A stretch of 64,000 nucleotides of DNA from an uncultured Vicinamibacterales bacterium (GTDB lineage: Bacteria; Acidobacteriota; Vicinamibacteria; Vicinamibacterales; UBA8438). The stretch is from the NCBI GenBank assembly GCA_958295905.1, contig OY282382.1, forward strand, positions 124,001-188,000, written 5' to 3'. Within the stretch, counting starts at the first letter, position 1, and every line of letters starts with the position of its first letter. Shown piece by piece: positions 34,511 through 43,875 of the stretch. Position numbers and translations under genes: made by a program. The notes beneath the pieces were generated by a model that saw nothing but the letters and a program-made list of their open reading frames with translations, was not told where the DNA came from and did not search any database.

Positions 34511-34965
34511 CGGCTCAGCCGCCCGGACAAGAAGAGCCGGACCCTCCGCCGGGGCCCGGCCATCGGCGTTCGCGCTGATCGACAGGCCGGACCGCCGGCC
34601 ATCGGGAGCGGGCGGCTCAGCCGCCCGGACAAGAAAAGCCGGGCCCCCTCGGGGGCCCGGGGGGCCCGGCCATCGGCGTTCACGCCTCGATGTCTTGCAG
34701 GGATCGCTCCGGGACATGGAGGCCCCCCGCGGGGGCCCGGCCATCGGCGTTCGCGCTGATCGACAGGCCGGACCGCCGGCCATCGGGAGCGGGCGGCTCA
34801 GCCGCCCGAACAAGAAAAGCCGGGCCCCCCGCGGGGGGCCCGGCCATCGGCGTTCACGCCTCGATGTCTTGCAGGGATCGCTCCGGGACATGGAGGCCCT
34901 CCGCGGGGGCCCGGCCATCTGCGTTCACGCTGATCGGCGGGCCGGACCGCCGGCCATCGGGACCA
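34511..34965. repeat. About 2.5 tandem units of 174-181 bp with GC-only hairpins
   Basis: The block CGGCTCAGCCGCCCG recurs at 34511, 34614 and 34794, the block CGTTCGCGCTGATCGACAGG at about 34567 and 34749, and the block TCGATGTCTTGCAGGGATCG at about 34687 and 34861. Between them lie perfect GC hairpins such as GGGCCCCCCGCGGGGGGCCC. No protein homology is visible. It fills the 691-base gap upstream of the antitoxin-like gene. Confidence 0.8.
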
Positions 34966-35041
34966 ACCCGGAAATCGTCGCCGCCGCCGCGCTTGAAGGG
35001 GCGCCCCGCGGGTTGACCGGCCGGGGGCACCGTCCGGCGGG

Positions 35042-36718
35042 CTACTCCGGCAGGCGTTCCAGGCCGACCAGCGTCCAGCCGGTGCCGGCGCGCTTGAAGT
35101 AGACGTGCACGGGCCGGGTCCACGCGGCGCGCGGCGGGTCCACGGCCCTCACCTCGATGCGGACGAACGCGGCCGGCCGTGAGGGCAGCGCGCCGGGCGC
35201 CTCGATGCGCGTGCCGGACGACCGGGTGTCGGCCCCCAGGGAACGGGATTCCCCGGCGTGGTTGTCATACTCGGCCCACGCCGCCCGATAACCGCCGGGC
35301 GCGGCCGCGACGCCGGCGTCGACCGCGGCGTTGGCGAACGCGAGCACGCCGTCGGGGCCGAGCGTGAAGTCGACCAGCGGATTGATGCGCGGGAGATACG
35401 CGGCCCCGATCCGATCCCGGCGGGCGATGAGCATGTCGGCCAGATGCCGCTCGGCGGCGGGGTCGCTGAACCCGCCGGCGGTGACCACCGCGCGCAGCAT
35501 CTCGTCGGTGAACGCCATCACGCGGCGGGCCGCCCAGAACGTGTCGTCGTCCCGGGCGTTGAGGAACGCGCCGTTCGGCGTGCGGGGGCGCCACGCGTCG
35601 GGATCGAACGTGTCCGCCTCGAAGCGGCCGACGGACACGTGGTCCTCGTACGCCGCCGTCTGCCAGGGACGCAGATAGAACCCGAACGAGACGAGCCGCT
35701 TCCAGAAGGGCTCGAACTCGAAGAGGTACTCGTGCCCTTCGTCCCAGTCGTGCGGTCCATTGGCGCCGCTGCCGAACGTGGAGCCGACGTCCTGCAGGTA
35801 GTGCCGGACGCGCGCGGCCCCGTTCTCGACGATCAGCGTGTCGAGCGTGTTGCCCGCCTTGATGTCGACCAGGTTCGTCCAGGCGCCGAAGACTTTCAGC
35901 GCCCGCAGCTCGCGGCGGTGCTCGTGCGGCACGACGTCGTTCGGATCATCGGACCGGGTCCCGTGGTAGCGGAAACCGCCGATGACCCGGCCCGGAATGC
36001 CGCGCGCCGCCACCATCCGGTACGATCCGTCCGCGCTGCGGTGGGCGCGCGCGAGAACCGCCTCGAAGTCCTCGCGCCGCAGCGGACGGCGCTGGCCCGA
36101 CGGCATCCGCACCGTCGCGTCGGGCGAGATCCGGATCCCTTCCGCGACGTCGGCGGCGGTGAGCGCGGTCAGGTACTGCTCCACCTGCCAGTAGCCGAGC
36201 GCCCAGAACAGCTTGCTCGCCACCATCAGCGCGCCGGTGGCCGCTTCGGGGTGCCCGGCGGCGTCGAAGGTGACGAACCAGAAGTCGTCGCCGCCGGTCC
36301 GCCCCACGAAGCCCGGAGCCGCCCCGGCGCTCTTCAGGCCGGTGATCACCCCGCGCTGCTCCGCCACGCCGTCGAGCGTGTTGGGGCCGCGCAGCAGCGC
36401 CGTGATCGTGATCGGCTGCGCCAGGATCCGGTTGGTGAACCAGCTCGAGTCGGGCACCTCGTCGATCGTGTTCAGGTTCTGCGCGCGGACACGTGTGGTG
36501 GTCCCGCCGGGCCGCGCGAACAGGTTGTACGGCAGGTCGTACAACAGCTCGATGTCGCGCGCCGCGACGCCCGACGCATCCTGCGTCTCCGGCTCGCGCC
36601 GGAGGGGGTCGTCGTCGTAGAACTTCCGGCCGCTGCCGGTCACGATCGTCAGGGCGATCGCCGCGCCGGCGATCACGGCGGCGGCCAACCGGCGGCGGGC
36701 GTCTGGAAACTGGATCAT
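35042..36718 (-). CDS. Exported protein of unknown function (558 aa)
   Basis: A 558-aa protein with an N-terminal membrane anchor or signal peptide (RRLAAAVIAGAAIALTIVTG, about residues 9-28) and a long soluble domain rich in W, Y, F and D. No catalytic motif is recognised; repeated patterns of the type DDFWFVTFDAAGHPEA and YLQDVGSTFGSGANGPHDWDEGHEYLFEF suggest a kinase-like or beta-rich secreted domain, but this is not secure. It follows the Omp85-like barrel gene in the same direction, 113 bases after its true stop, so the two may act together at the outer membrane. The start ATG is at 36718. Confidence 0.7.
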   Translation of the reverse strand: MIQFPDARRRLAAAVIAGAAIALTIVTGSGRKFYDDDPLRREPETQDASGVAARDIELLYDLPYNLFARPGGTTTRVRAQNLNTIDEVPDSSWFTNRILAQPITITALLRGPNTLDGVAEQRGVITGLKSAGAAPGFVGRTGGDDFWFVTFDAAGHPEAATGALMVASKLFWALGYWQVEQYLTALTAADVAEGIRISPDATVRMPSGQRRPLRREDFEAVLARAHRSADGSYRMVAARGIPGRVIGGFRYHGTRSDDPNDVVPHEHRRELRALKVFGAWTNLVDIKAGNTLDTLIVENGAARVRHYLQDVGSTFGSGANGPHDWDEGHEYLFEFEPFWKRLVSFGFYLRPWQTAAYEDHVSVGRFEADTFDPDAWRPRTPNGAFLNARDDDTFWAARRVMAFTDEMLRAVVTAGGFSDPAAERHLADMLIARRDRIGAAYLPRINPLVDFTLGPDGVLAFANAAVDAGVAAAPGGYRAAWAEYDNHAGESRSLGADTRSSGTRIEAPGALPSRPAAFVRIEVRAVDPPRAAWTRPVHVYFKRAGTGWTLVGLERLPE

Positions 36719-36723
36719 GACCC

Positions 36724-36939
36724 TCAGAAGGCGGGCGCCGCGGTGAAGATGTAGCCCCAACCCTCGCGTCCCTTCGCCACCTCGACCCGCAACGGCGTGC
36801 TGGAGCGACCGTGGAAGCGGGCGCCACCCCCTCAGAAGGCGGGCGCCGCGGTGAAGATGTAGCCCCAACCCTCGCGTCCCTTCGCCACCTCCACCCGTAA
36901 CGGCGTGCTGGAGGGACCGTGGAAGCGGGCGCCGATCCC
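36724..36939. repeat. 108-bp tandem duplication of the barrel gene 3' end
   Basis: The last 36 codons and the stop of the barrel gene (36832-36939) are repeated immediately downstream at 36724-36831 with a few substitutions. The extra copy is after the stop and untranslated from that frame. Its own TGA keeps the original distance to the ATG of the next gene. Confidence 0.85.
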
Positions 36940-38040
36940 CCAGTTGGTGCGCAGCCCGCGCAGATCCAGATCCGCGCGGCGGGACGTCACCTTGCCGGCG
37001 TCGAAGAACAGCGCCATGTCGAAGAAATGCCGGTTCGGGGCCCAGCGCCACTCCGCCGAAAGCAGCAGCGCGTGGCGGTCGCGGAACCGGTCGGTGGCGT
37101 AGGCCCGCAGCGTGCGGCCGCTCCCGAGGGCCGGCAGCAGGTAGAACGGCACGACGTCCCCGTCGTCCAGAATCGACTGGAGCCGCCCCCGTAACGCCAG
37201 CACCCACGTCTCGCGCAGGATCGGCACGTGCTGCACCACGTCGACGTCGAGCCGCTCGAAGGCGTATGCCGAATCCCGGTTGAGCCACGCCTGCAGCGTC
37301 GCGCCGTAGTAGCCGCCGGTCTTCGTGTACCCCGGCGACTCCCGCCAGTCGAAGGCGGCGGTCCCGCCCACCCGCGCGAACGACGACGTCCCGCCCAGGC
37401 CGGGCGCCGCCGCGGCGTGCACCGTCTCGATCGACGGATGCGGCCCCCGCCCGGGCCCGAGGACGTAGCGCTCGACGTCGGCCTCGGCGCGCAGGGCGAC
37501 CCACTTGTGCGGCCGTCCCCGGACGGACCCGCCGGCGTAGGTCTCCTGGACCCTCGAGTTCGTCCGATCCTCCACCGCCGTGTCCATGCCCACGCCGTAG
37601 TACGCGAGCCGGGTCACGTCGCGCCATCCCGTCCGGATCGCAAACTGGAAACGCCCCGGCGCCGGCGTGTCGGCGACGGACGCCGTGCCCAACTCCACCT
37701 GCTTGTAGCCGCGAATCGAGTAGAGCCCGTGCAGATCCCAGTACGTATCGCCGCGGTAGTAGCGCCGGTACCCGCCGCCCGCCGCGAATCCGCCGCCCGA
37801 GCGGACACTGTCGACGAGCGGATAGAACCCGCTGGGGGACTCGAACAGGACGGTCCGCACGGTCGTGACGAGGGCCTCGGCGGCGGACGGCTCCTCGGGC
37901 TCCAGCGCCTCGGCCTTCGCCGCCTGCCGCTCGGCGATGACCTCGGCCCGCGTCGCCGGCCCGCTCTCCGCCTGGCCGGCGGCCGGCGCGGCCATGAACC
38001 CGACGGCCGCGGCGGCGGCCAGGACACGCCAGCCGTTCAT
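36832..38040 (-). CDS. Omp85/BamA-like outer-membrane beta-barrel protein
   Basis: A 402-aa protein with a signal peptide (MNGWRVLAAAAAVGFMAAPAAG), a short helical linker rich in A and E (about 25-60) and a C-terminal beta-barrel. The segment LGSGRTLRAYATDRFRDRHALLLSAEWRW resembles the conserved L6-loop R-G-Y region of Omp85 proteins (here R-A-Y), and the chain ends in alternating aromatic strands with a terminal phenylalanine (TAAPAF), the outer-membrane insertion signal. No POTRA domain is seen, so it may be a short surface-antigen type barrel. Substrate unknown; it is paired with the 558-aa protein. Confidence 0.78.
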   Translation of the reverse strand: MNGWRVLAAAAAVGFMAAPAAGQAESGPATRAEVIAERQAAKAEALEPEEPSAAEALVTTVRTVLFESPSGFYPLVDSVRSGGGFAAGGGYRRYYRGDTYWDLHGLYSIRGYKQVELGTASVADTPAPGRFQFAIRTGWRDVTRLAYYGVGMDTAVEDRTNSRVQETYAGGSVRGRPHKWVALRAEADVERYVLGPGRGPHPSIETVHAAAAPGLGGTSSFARVGGTAAFDWRESPGYTKTGGYYGATLQAWLNRDSAYAFERLDVDVVQHVPILRETWVLALRGRLQSILDDGDVVPFYLLPALGSGRTLRAYATDRFRDRHALLLSAEWRWAPNRHFFDMALFFDAGKVTSRRADLDLRGLRTNWGIGARFHGPSSTPLRVEVAKGREGWGYIFTAAPAF

Positions 38041-38100
38041 CGGATCTCCATGCGGCGCCGAGCTTACCACAGGCGATTCGGCGATCATCTCGACCGCCGG

Positions 38101-38343
38101 GAGCATCCCACGCTGACTGTGCGTGACGGCTCGCCCCCGATTCGAGGGGCCGCCACCGTCTTGCCGACGGCCGGCGCCGCGTGCTGCGCAGGCGGCGGTG
38201 ATGTCCCGTCCGTCCAGCCGGTGTCGCCACCGTCTTGCCGACCGGCCGGCGCCGCGTGAGACCCACGATTCCGCACGTCCGGAGCCCCAGGACCCGCCGC
38301 GATTCCGCCGGCGCACGGCGGTGGCGGCGCGTGGGATGGTCCT
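38101..38343 (-). repeat. Family II repeat, copy B, with an internal 75-bp duplication
   Basis: Same 170-bp family as copies A and C-E, here in reverse orientation and lengthened to 243 bp. The inner block from GCCACCGTCTTGCCGAC to GGCGCCGCGTG occurs twice (about 38153 and 38226), so the repeat itself has been tandemly duplicated internally. It lies downstream of the phosphoesterase gene and upstream of the barrel gene. Confidence 0.75.
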
Positions 38344-38487
38344 GTCTCGACCGCTTTCGACCGCTGCCAGAAAGAAACTCGGCGATGATCGGCAACCTCC
38401 CGTGCGCGCCGCCCCGCCGGCGCCCGTCACCACGCCGCGCGGCGATTTTCAGGCCACGCGGGTCCGACGGCGCCGGGTGGAAAACCA

Positions 38488-39543
38488 CTACCGGAGGGCG
38501 GGACAGGTTCCGGCCGGGAACGCCGTGTCGGCCACGTCACCGGCCGCGAACCAGCCGCCGTCCCGAACGACCCGTTCGTCGTCGATCGCGCAGTACTCGA
38601 AACGGTCCGCGGTCGCCCGCACGTAGACGAAGTGATTGAACCGGCCGCGGTCGGCGCGGGGCCAGGTCCGGTCGTCGGGGTCGAAGGCGTCGGGCGCCCG
38701 GCTGCCGGCCCCGGTGACCACGTAGCGGATCCCCTGTTGCGGGCGCAAGCGGGCGTACAGGTGCTGGTGCCCCTGGAAGGCGACGTCGACGCCGTGCTCG
38801 ACAAAAAGCGGTTCGAGCTGCGCCCGCAGCCGGCCGTCCGGGCCGCGCCGGCCGAAGATCCAGAAGCTCCGGCGGGACGGCGAGTGAATCGGGTGGTGCA
38901 TGGCGACGACCTGCCAGCGGGCCGTGGACTCCCGCAGCGCGCGGTCGAGCCACGCGAGCTGCGCGGCGTCGTGCCCGTCCTCCAGCCGGGTCTGGTCCTC
39001 GCCGAGCGTGTTGGAATCGAGCACGAAGACCTCGACCAGCGGCGGCGATCCGCCGTCCGGCACCGGGACCGCGTAGTAGCGGGCGCCGTCGACGTAGCCG
39101 AATTCCGGCGTCGCCAGGTGCGCGGCCGCGTGGCAGCGCCGGGTCGGGACATAGGCGGACGCGTCGCGCGGCACCGGCCGGCGCGCCGTCCCGTCGCAGC
39201 GCCCGACGTCGTGGTTGCCGAGCGCCGCGTGGATGGCCACGCCGAGATCCCGGACGGGCCGGTAGACATCGAGGAACCGGGGCGCGATGCGCTCCGCCTC
39301 GCCATTGTCGTAGACGTTGTCGCCGAGCAGGAACAGGTGCGACGCCCCGGCCGCCGCGACCGTATCCCGGATCGCGTCCCGAACCCGCCGGGCGCGCCGG
39401 TCGCCGGACCCCGTGTCGCCGACGAAAACCATCCGCGCCTCGCCGGGCGCCGACCCGCCGGGCGTGCCGGAGCCGCCGGCGCCGGGCGGAACGCCGGCGG
39501 CGGCGAGAACCGCCAGCGCGGCGGCGATACGAAGCCGCCTCAT
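38488..39543 (-). CDS. Exported metallophosphoesterase (purple acid phosphatase-like)
   Basis: A 351-aa periplasmic or secreted phosphoesterase. Signal region MRRLRIAAALAVLAAAGV; calcineurin-like metal motifs VFVGDTGSGD (D-x-G), LFLLGDNVYDNG (G-D-N), ALGNHDVG (G-N-H-D), AMHHPIHS and QGHQHLYAR (G-H-x-H) occur in the normal order. The layout resembles tartrate-resistant acid phosphatases. It could release phosphate from organic esters. The ATG at 39543 is preceded by a GGGGA ribosome site; an upstream tandem copy of the 5' end carries a leader ORF. Confidence 0.88.
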   Translation of the reverse strand: MRRLRIAAALAVLAAAGVPPGAGGSGTPGGSAPGEARMVFVGDTGSGDRRARRVRDAIRDTVAAAGASHLFLLGDNVYDNGEAERIAPRFLDVYRPVRDLGVAIHAALGNHDVGRCDGTARRPVPRDASAYVPTRRCHAAAHLATPEFGYVDGARYYAVPVPDGGSPPLVEVFVLDSNTLGEDQTRLEDGHDAAQLAWLDRALRESTARWQVVAMHHPIHSPSRRSFWIFGRRGPDGRLRAQLEPLFVEHGVDVAFQGHQHLYARLRPQQGIRYVVTGAGSRAPDAFDPDDRTWPRADRGRFNHFVYVRATADRFEYCAIDDERVVRDGGWFAAGDVADTAFPAGTCPALR

Positions 39544-39677
39544 CGTTCCGGTCCCCGCAATCCCGCGGCACCCCGGCCAGCTCGCGCCCGCCGGCACCGC
39601 TCGCCGGGGCTCTTCGCCCCGGCTCCCCGCAATCTCACGACGCCCACCCCGCCGCGCAGCAGACGGCACCGCCTCAT
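39540..39677 (-). other. Leader ORF from a 134-bp duplication of the phosphoesterase 5' end
   Basis: The region 39541-39676 is repeated with 134-bp offset upstream (to about 39810). The upstream ATG opens a 45-codon ORF beginning MRRCRLL that ends in a TGA overlapping the real ATG (ATGA, 39540-39543). The copies also share a hairpin CCGGGGC-tctt-GCCCCGG. Expression is not proven. Confidence 0.4.
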
Positions 39678-39905
39678 CGTTCCGGTCCCCGCAATCCCGC
39701 GGCACCCCGGCCAGCTCGCGCCCGCCGGCGCCGCTCGCCGGGGCTCTTCGCCCCGGCTCCCCGCGATCTCACGACGCCCACCCCGCCGCGCAGCAGACGG
39801 CCCCGCCACGGGTGTCGCCCCTGCCCCCCGGGAGCTCACGGCACCGGCCCGGACTGGCGGCAACGTCCCCACCATCCGGCGCGTCTCCGTCCCGCCTTCC
39901 GTATC

Positions 39906-42900
39906 TCACGACGCGGCCGCCCCCGACGGACGGTGCCGGGCGGTGTATCGCTCCATCGGCGACGACTCCTCCCACGCCGCGAAGATCTGTTGCAGCAGCG
40001 CCGGCCGTTCGCTGAGCAGGTCGAAGAAATCCTCGCGGTCGATCCAGAGAATCGAGCACGCGCCGGTGGCGACGAGCCGCGTCGGCCACGTCCCGTCGTC
40101 GAGGCCGGCGAAGGAGCGCTGGCCGATGACGTCGCCCGGGGCCGCCTGCATGATCGTCCGCCGGTCGTCGCCCTCGGTCCGCAGCCCGAACGCGCCCGAC
40201 AGGACGATCGCGATGCCGGCCGGGGTGGTCTGCTGGGCGAAGGAGGTCCCCGGCTCGATCTCCTCCTGCCGCGCGATGGCCGTCAGGTGCAGCATTTCGA
40301 CGCCGGTGACCCTGGCGAACAGCGGGATCCAGCGGAGCACGAGCCCTTTCTGCCCGTCCGTGAGCGGCCCGGTGAAGGCGTCGAGATCGGCCGGCGCGTT
40401 GCTTCGCACCGCGCCTTCGGGAATGTCCACGGCGTGGGCCACCATGCGGAACAGTCCCTGCATGAGGCCGATATGGTTGGACAGCAGCGTGCGCAGGACG
40501 CCGTCGCTGAACGTGAGCAGGAGGGTGGGCCCGGCCGTCCGAATCAGGTCCGGCGCGACGCCGCCCGCGAGCGCCTCGACGAAGCCGAGCGTCGCCGGGG
40601 CGGTCCGGCGCGTCTCCGCCCCCCGCCGGCCCGCGACCACCTCGCCGTCGAGAAGCAGGTGCAGCTCCTCCGGCCGCGCCCCCGCGCGCAGCACCGTCGC
40701 GCCCGCCGCCCGACGCGTCTGGTGGCCGGCCGCGGCGACGCGGAACAGCTCTTCGATCTCAACCGACGCAAAGAGCGGCAGCGTCCGGATACGATCGACC
40801 AGCGCGGTCGCCGGCAGCGCGTCCCGCCGGAGTCGGGGACGCCCCTGCTGCGCCGCCGCGTGCGCGGCGAGGGTCCACGACGCGGCTTCCACGACGTACG
40901 CGTCCGCGGCGTCGCGCGCGGCGAGGACGCTCTCTACGTGGTCGCGCAGGGTCCAGACCGCCTGCTCGCCGATGACGTGGATGGCCGCGGCCGCCACCAC
41001 CGGATCCTCGTCGTCGACCAGTTCGGCGAGCGTCGCCTCCGCGCCGCGCGGGCCGGTCTTCAGGATCGTTCGAGCGTGCTTGATCTTCTCGTCGACCGGC
41101 GATGGTTCGAGCACCGGCAGCAGCGCATTGCGCAGCGGCCCCGCGAGCACGTTGTCGAGGTACTCCAGGGCGGCGGCGCGCTCGCGCGCGGCGCCGCGTT
41201 CGATCGCCCGCCGGGCCGCCACCACGTCGCGCCAGCCGTGAATCAGGCTGAGCAGCCGGTAGATGCGGTCCGATGCGCGATCGATCTTCTCGCGGAGCGC
41301 CTGCGCCAGCACCGCGTTCTTCGGCAGGCCGGCGCGTTCGAACAGGCCGTGATGCTGATCCAGGCGGCGGCAGTAGACGAGGCCTTCAGCCAGGGCGAGC
41401 CGCTCGACCGGGGCCGGATCGAACGTGAGGGCCGGCTGCCCGCGGCGCAGCTTTTCGGCCGCGCTCAGCGCCTTGAACCGCAGGAAGCCGTCGCCGGTGT
41501 CGAGCAGGGCCATGACGACGTCCATCGACGCCTGACAGGGGATGCGCGCGAGCGTCGCCGGTATGTGACGCCGCACCCAGACGTCTTCGCCCGAATCGCC
41601 GAGGATCTGCTTCAGCGTGTCGACGACCGGTTCCCCGTATCGGACCAGCGTCTCCCGCGCCGCCCCCTTCAGCCGACGGTCGCCGAGGAAGGATATCAGC
41701 GTCGGCGCGAAGCCGATATCGGTCATCTCGAGCGCCCGGATGGTCCGCATCACCTCGTCGGCCACCGCCGGATCGGGGTCCTGCAGCAGCGTCGCCAACA
41801 GGTCGCGGGACCGCCGGTGGCCCACCCCGCGAATCGCCGCCGCGAGGTCGCGCCGCACCTCGCCGGCGCCCTCGCGCGTGTCGGCCGCGAGCGCGGCGAA
41901 GACCTGTGCCGCGGTGCGCCGGTCGCCCGCGTCGTCGCTGCCCGACAGCACCAGCGCGGCGGTGGCCGAAATGCGGGGATCGGCGTCGCCGACGAGCGCC
42001 CGACCGACCGCCGACGCCTCCTCGTGGCGGATGGCGGAGAGCGCCTGGACCGCGGCCATCCGCACCCCGGCGCTGGGATCGGTGATCAGCCGCTCGACGG
42101 CCGGGGCCCACCGGACGGCGACGTCGGCGCGCGCCGCGCCGAGCGCGCCGAGCGCCCGGGCGCGCACCGCGGCGGACTCGTGATGCAGCAGCAGCGGCGT
42201 GACGAGGTGGCGCTTGTCGAGCGATTCCAGCACGTCGATCGCATAGAGCACCCGGCGCTCGTCGGGATGGGCGAGCTCCTCGACCAGCGTCTCCACCGTG
42301 GAGAGGTCGGCCACGCTCAAGCGCACCTCGCCCGGCAGGACGCCCTGACGGGCGATCGATTGACGGAACGACGCCAGGTACTGCCGGCGCGCGCGGACCG
42401 CACCGGCCATCCACAGCGCGGTGACGGCCAGACTGACCCAGCTCAGTTGACGCCACGCCAGCCCGAATCCCCACGGCTGAATCAGGACGAGCGTCAGCAC
42501 CGCGCCGAGGCCCTTCGCGAACCGGTCCACGGTGACGTCGATGAACGGTTTGGCCCGATGCTTCAGATCGGCCGGCAACGGCAGGAACAGGATTTCCCGC
42601 GTCGTCTTGTCGACCGAGTACCGCAGCGACGAGTCGAGGATGCGCCCCCCCGCCGCCGCCCAGAGCGCGCCGGTGACCAGAATCAGGCCGCCCGTCGAGC
42701 CGAGGCCGATCGGCAGAATCAACAGGGCGAACCCGATGCCGAGATGGCGGTGGATGCGGCTCGTCAGCCCGACCTGAATGACCAGGCCGGCCAGCGACAG
42801 GTAGAGCTGCACCTGGCCGAGGAACGCCGCGATGCGGTCGGCGCCGCCGCCGCCCGCCGCCTCCTCGACCGCCATGTTCAGTTGCTGGTCGAGCAGGCCG

Positions 42901-43646
42901 GCGCCGATCGCCGCAAAACCGATGATCAGGGCGATGAGCTGCAGGTGGCGCGACCCGCGCAGCATCCGGAACGCCTCGGTGCCGCCGACCCCCTTCTCTT
43001 CGCCGGTGCCGCCGACCCCCGCCGGCGACAGGTCGCGCGCCCGGCGCATGACGATGGAGACGACGCCGGCGCAGGCGATCAGGAGCGCACTGCTGGCGAG
43101 CAGCAGGTTGTTGGCGCCGACCCTGTCGACGGCGAAGACCACCACCGCCGACGCCGTCATGCCGCCGAGGCTCGCGCCGCCGCCGATGAAGCCGAACAGC
43201 CGCTTCGCCTGCCGGGCGTCGTAGATGTCGTTCGCCAGCACCCAGAACTGACTGATGAGGAGCAGGCCGAGAATCTGCCCGACCAGATAGAAGGCCACGG
43301 CGGTCCCGGTGACCCCGATCCGGAACGCCGCCCAGAATCCGATCAGCATCACCGCCACCCCGACCTGGGTGGCCGCGACGACCGCCTTCGGCGGCAGGCG
43401 GGACGCCCCGCGCGTGTAGATCTGCATCACGACGCCGACGATCACCCCGGACGCCAGCAGCACCCACGGCAGGTTGTCGGCCCCGAGCTCACGGATGAAC
43501 TGCGCCCGGGTGAGCGGCTTGACGATGTTGTAGGCCGTCATCACCAGGAACGAGTAGAGGAACATCAGCAGGAGCGACCCCGCTTCCTCCCGGCGGACCG
43601 CCACGATAGGCGACAGCAACCGCTGAACGGCTGACGTTCGTGGCAT
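39906..43646 (-). CDS. Nucleotide-transporter-like MFS protein fused to HEAT repeats and two cNMP-binding domains
   Basis: A 1246-aa inner-membrane protein. Residues 1-430 hold about 12 membrane helices resembling the ATP/ADP exchanger (NTT/Npt) branch of the MFS (IVKPLTRAQFIRELGADNLPWVLL, FGFIGGGASLGG). Residues about 435-880 are HEAT-like repeats (RRVLYAIDVLES, SAAVRARALGALGAA, SAGVRMAAVQALSAI). Two Crp-type cyclic-nucleotide-binding domains follow (about 915-1040 and 1085-1215; the second reads FARVTGVEMLHLTAIARQEEI and PGDVIGQRSFAGL). The ATG at 43646 has GGAGG upstream. It suggests a transporter or sensor regulated by a cyclic nucleotide; the transported substrate is unknown. Confidence 0.85.
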   Translation of the reverse strand: MPRTSAVQRLLSPIVAVRREEAGSLLLMFLYSFLVMTAYNIVKPLTRAQFIRELGADNLPWVLLASGVIVGVVMQIYTRGASRLPPKAVVAATQVGVAVMLIGFWAAFRIGVTGTAVAFYLVGQILGLLLISQFWVLANDIYDARQAKRLFGFIGGGASLGGMTASAVVVFAVDRVGANNLLLASSALLIACAGVVSIVMRRARDLSPAGVGGTGEEKGVGGTEAFRMLRGSRHLQLIALIIGFAAIGAGLLDQQLNMAVEEAAGGGGADRIAAFLGQVQLYLSLAGLVIQVGLTSRIHRHLGIGFALLILPIGLGSTGGLILVTGALWAAAGGRILDSSLRYSVDKTTREILFLPLPADLKHRAKPFIDVTVDRFAKGLGAVLTLVLIQPWGFGLAWRQLSWVSLAVTALWMAGAVRARRQYLASFRQSIARQGVLPGEVRLSVADLSTVETLVEELAHPDERRVLYAIDVLESLDKRHLVTPLLLHHESAAVRARALGALGAARADVAVRWAPAVERLITDPSAGVRMAAVQALSAIRHEEASAVGRALVGDADPRISATAALVLSGSDDAGDRRTAAQVFAALAADTREGAGEVRRDLAAAIRGVGHRRSRDLLATLLQDPDPAVADEVMRTIRALEMTDIGFAPTLISFLGDRRLKGAARETLVRYGEPVVDTLKQILGDSGEDVWVRRHIPATLARIPCQASMDVVMALLDTGDGFLRFKALSAAEKLRRGQPALTFDPAPVERLALAEGLVYCRRLDQHHGLFERAGLPKNAVLAQALREKIDRASDRIYRLLSLIHGWRDVVAARRAIERGAARERAAALEYLDNVLAGPLRNALLPVLEPSPVDEKIKHARTILKTGPRGAEATLAELVDDEDPVVAAAAIHVIGEQAVWTLRDHVESVLAARDAADAYVVEAASWTLAAHAAAQQGRPRLRRDALPATALVDRIRTLPLFASVEIEELFRVAAAGHQTRRAAGATVLRAGARPEELHLLLDGEVVAGRRGAETRRTAPATLGFVEALAGGVAPDLIRTAGPTLLLTFSDGVLRTLLSNHIGLMQGLFRMVAHAVDIPEGAVRSNAPADLDAFTGPLTDGQKGLVLRWIPLFARVTGVEMLHLTAIARQEEIEPGTSFAQQTTPAGIAIVLSGAFGLRTEGDDRRTIMQAAPGDVIGQRSFAGLDDGTWPTRLVATGACSILWIDREDFFDLLSERPALLQQIFAAWEESSPMERYTARHRPSGAAAS

Positions 43647-43875
43647 GACTCGCCTCCTCCCGTTCGTCCCGCCCGCGTCTCGCGCCGACGGGCGCGGGGC
43701 GGGGGCGGCGCCGGTTCGCTACCGGGTGACGCCGGCGCCGCGATAGCCGAGCGAGACGTCGTCCTCGAGGGCGGTCCGTTCGACGCTGGTGATCACCCCG
43801 GCCAGCCCGCCATCGTCCGGCAGCGTTGATCGCCGCCGCCGCCGTTCCCCCGGGATGTCGTTGGCCGGTGCCGGG

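Noticed and set aside
39933-43634. Plus-strand ORF of 1233 codons
   Set aside because: Shadow of the transporter fusion; sequence is of the arginine-, glutamine- and histidine-rich kind produced by antisense reading.
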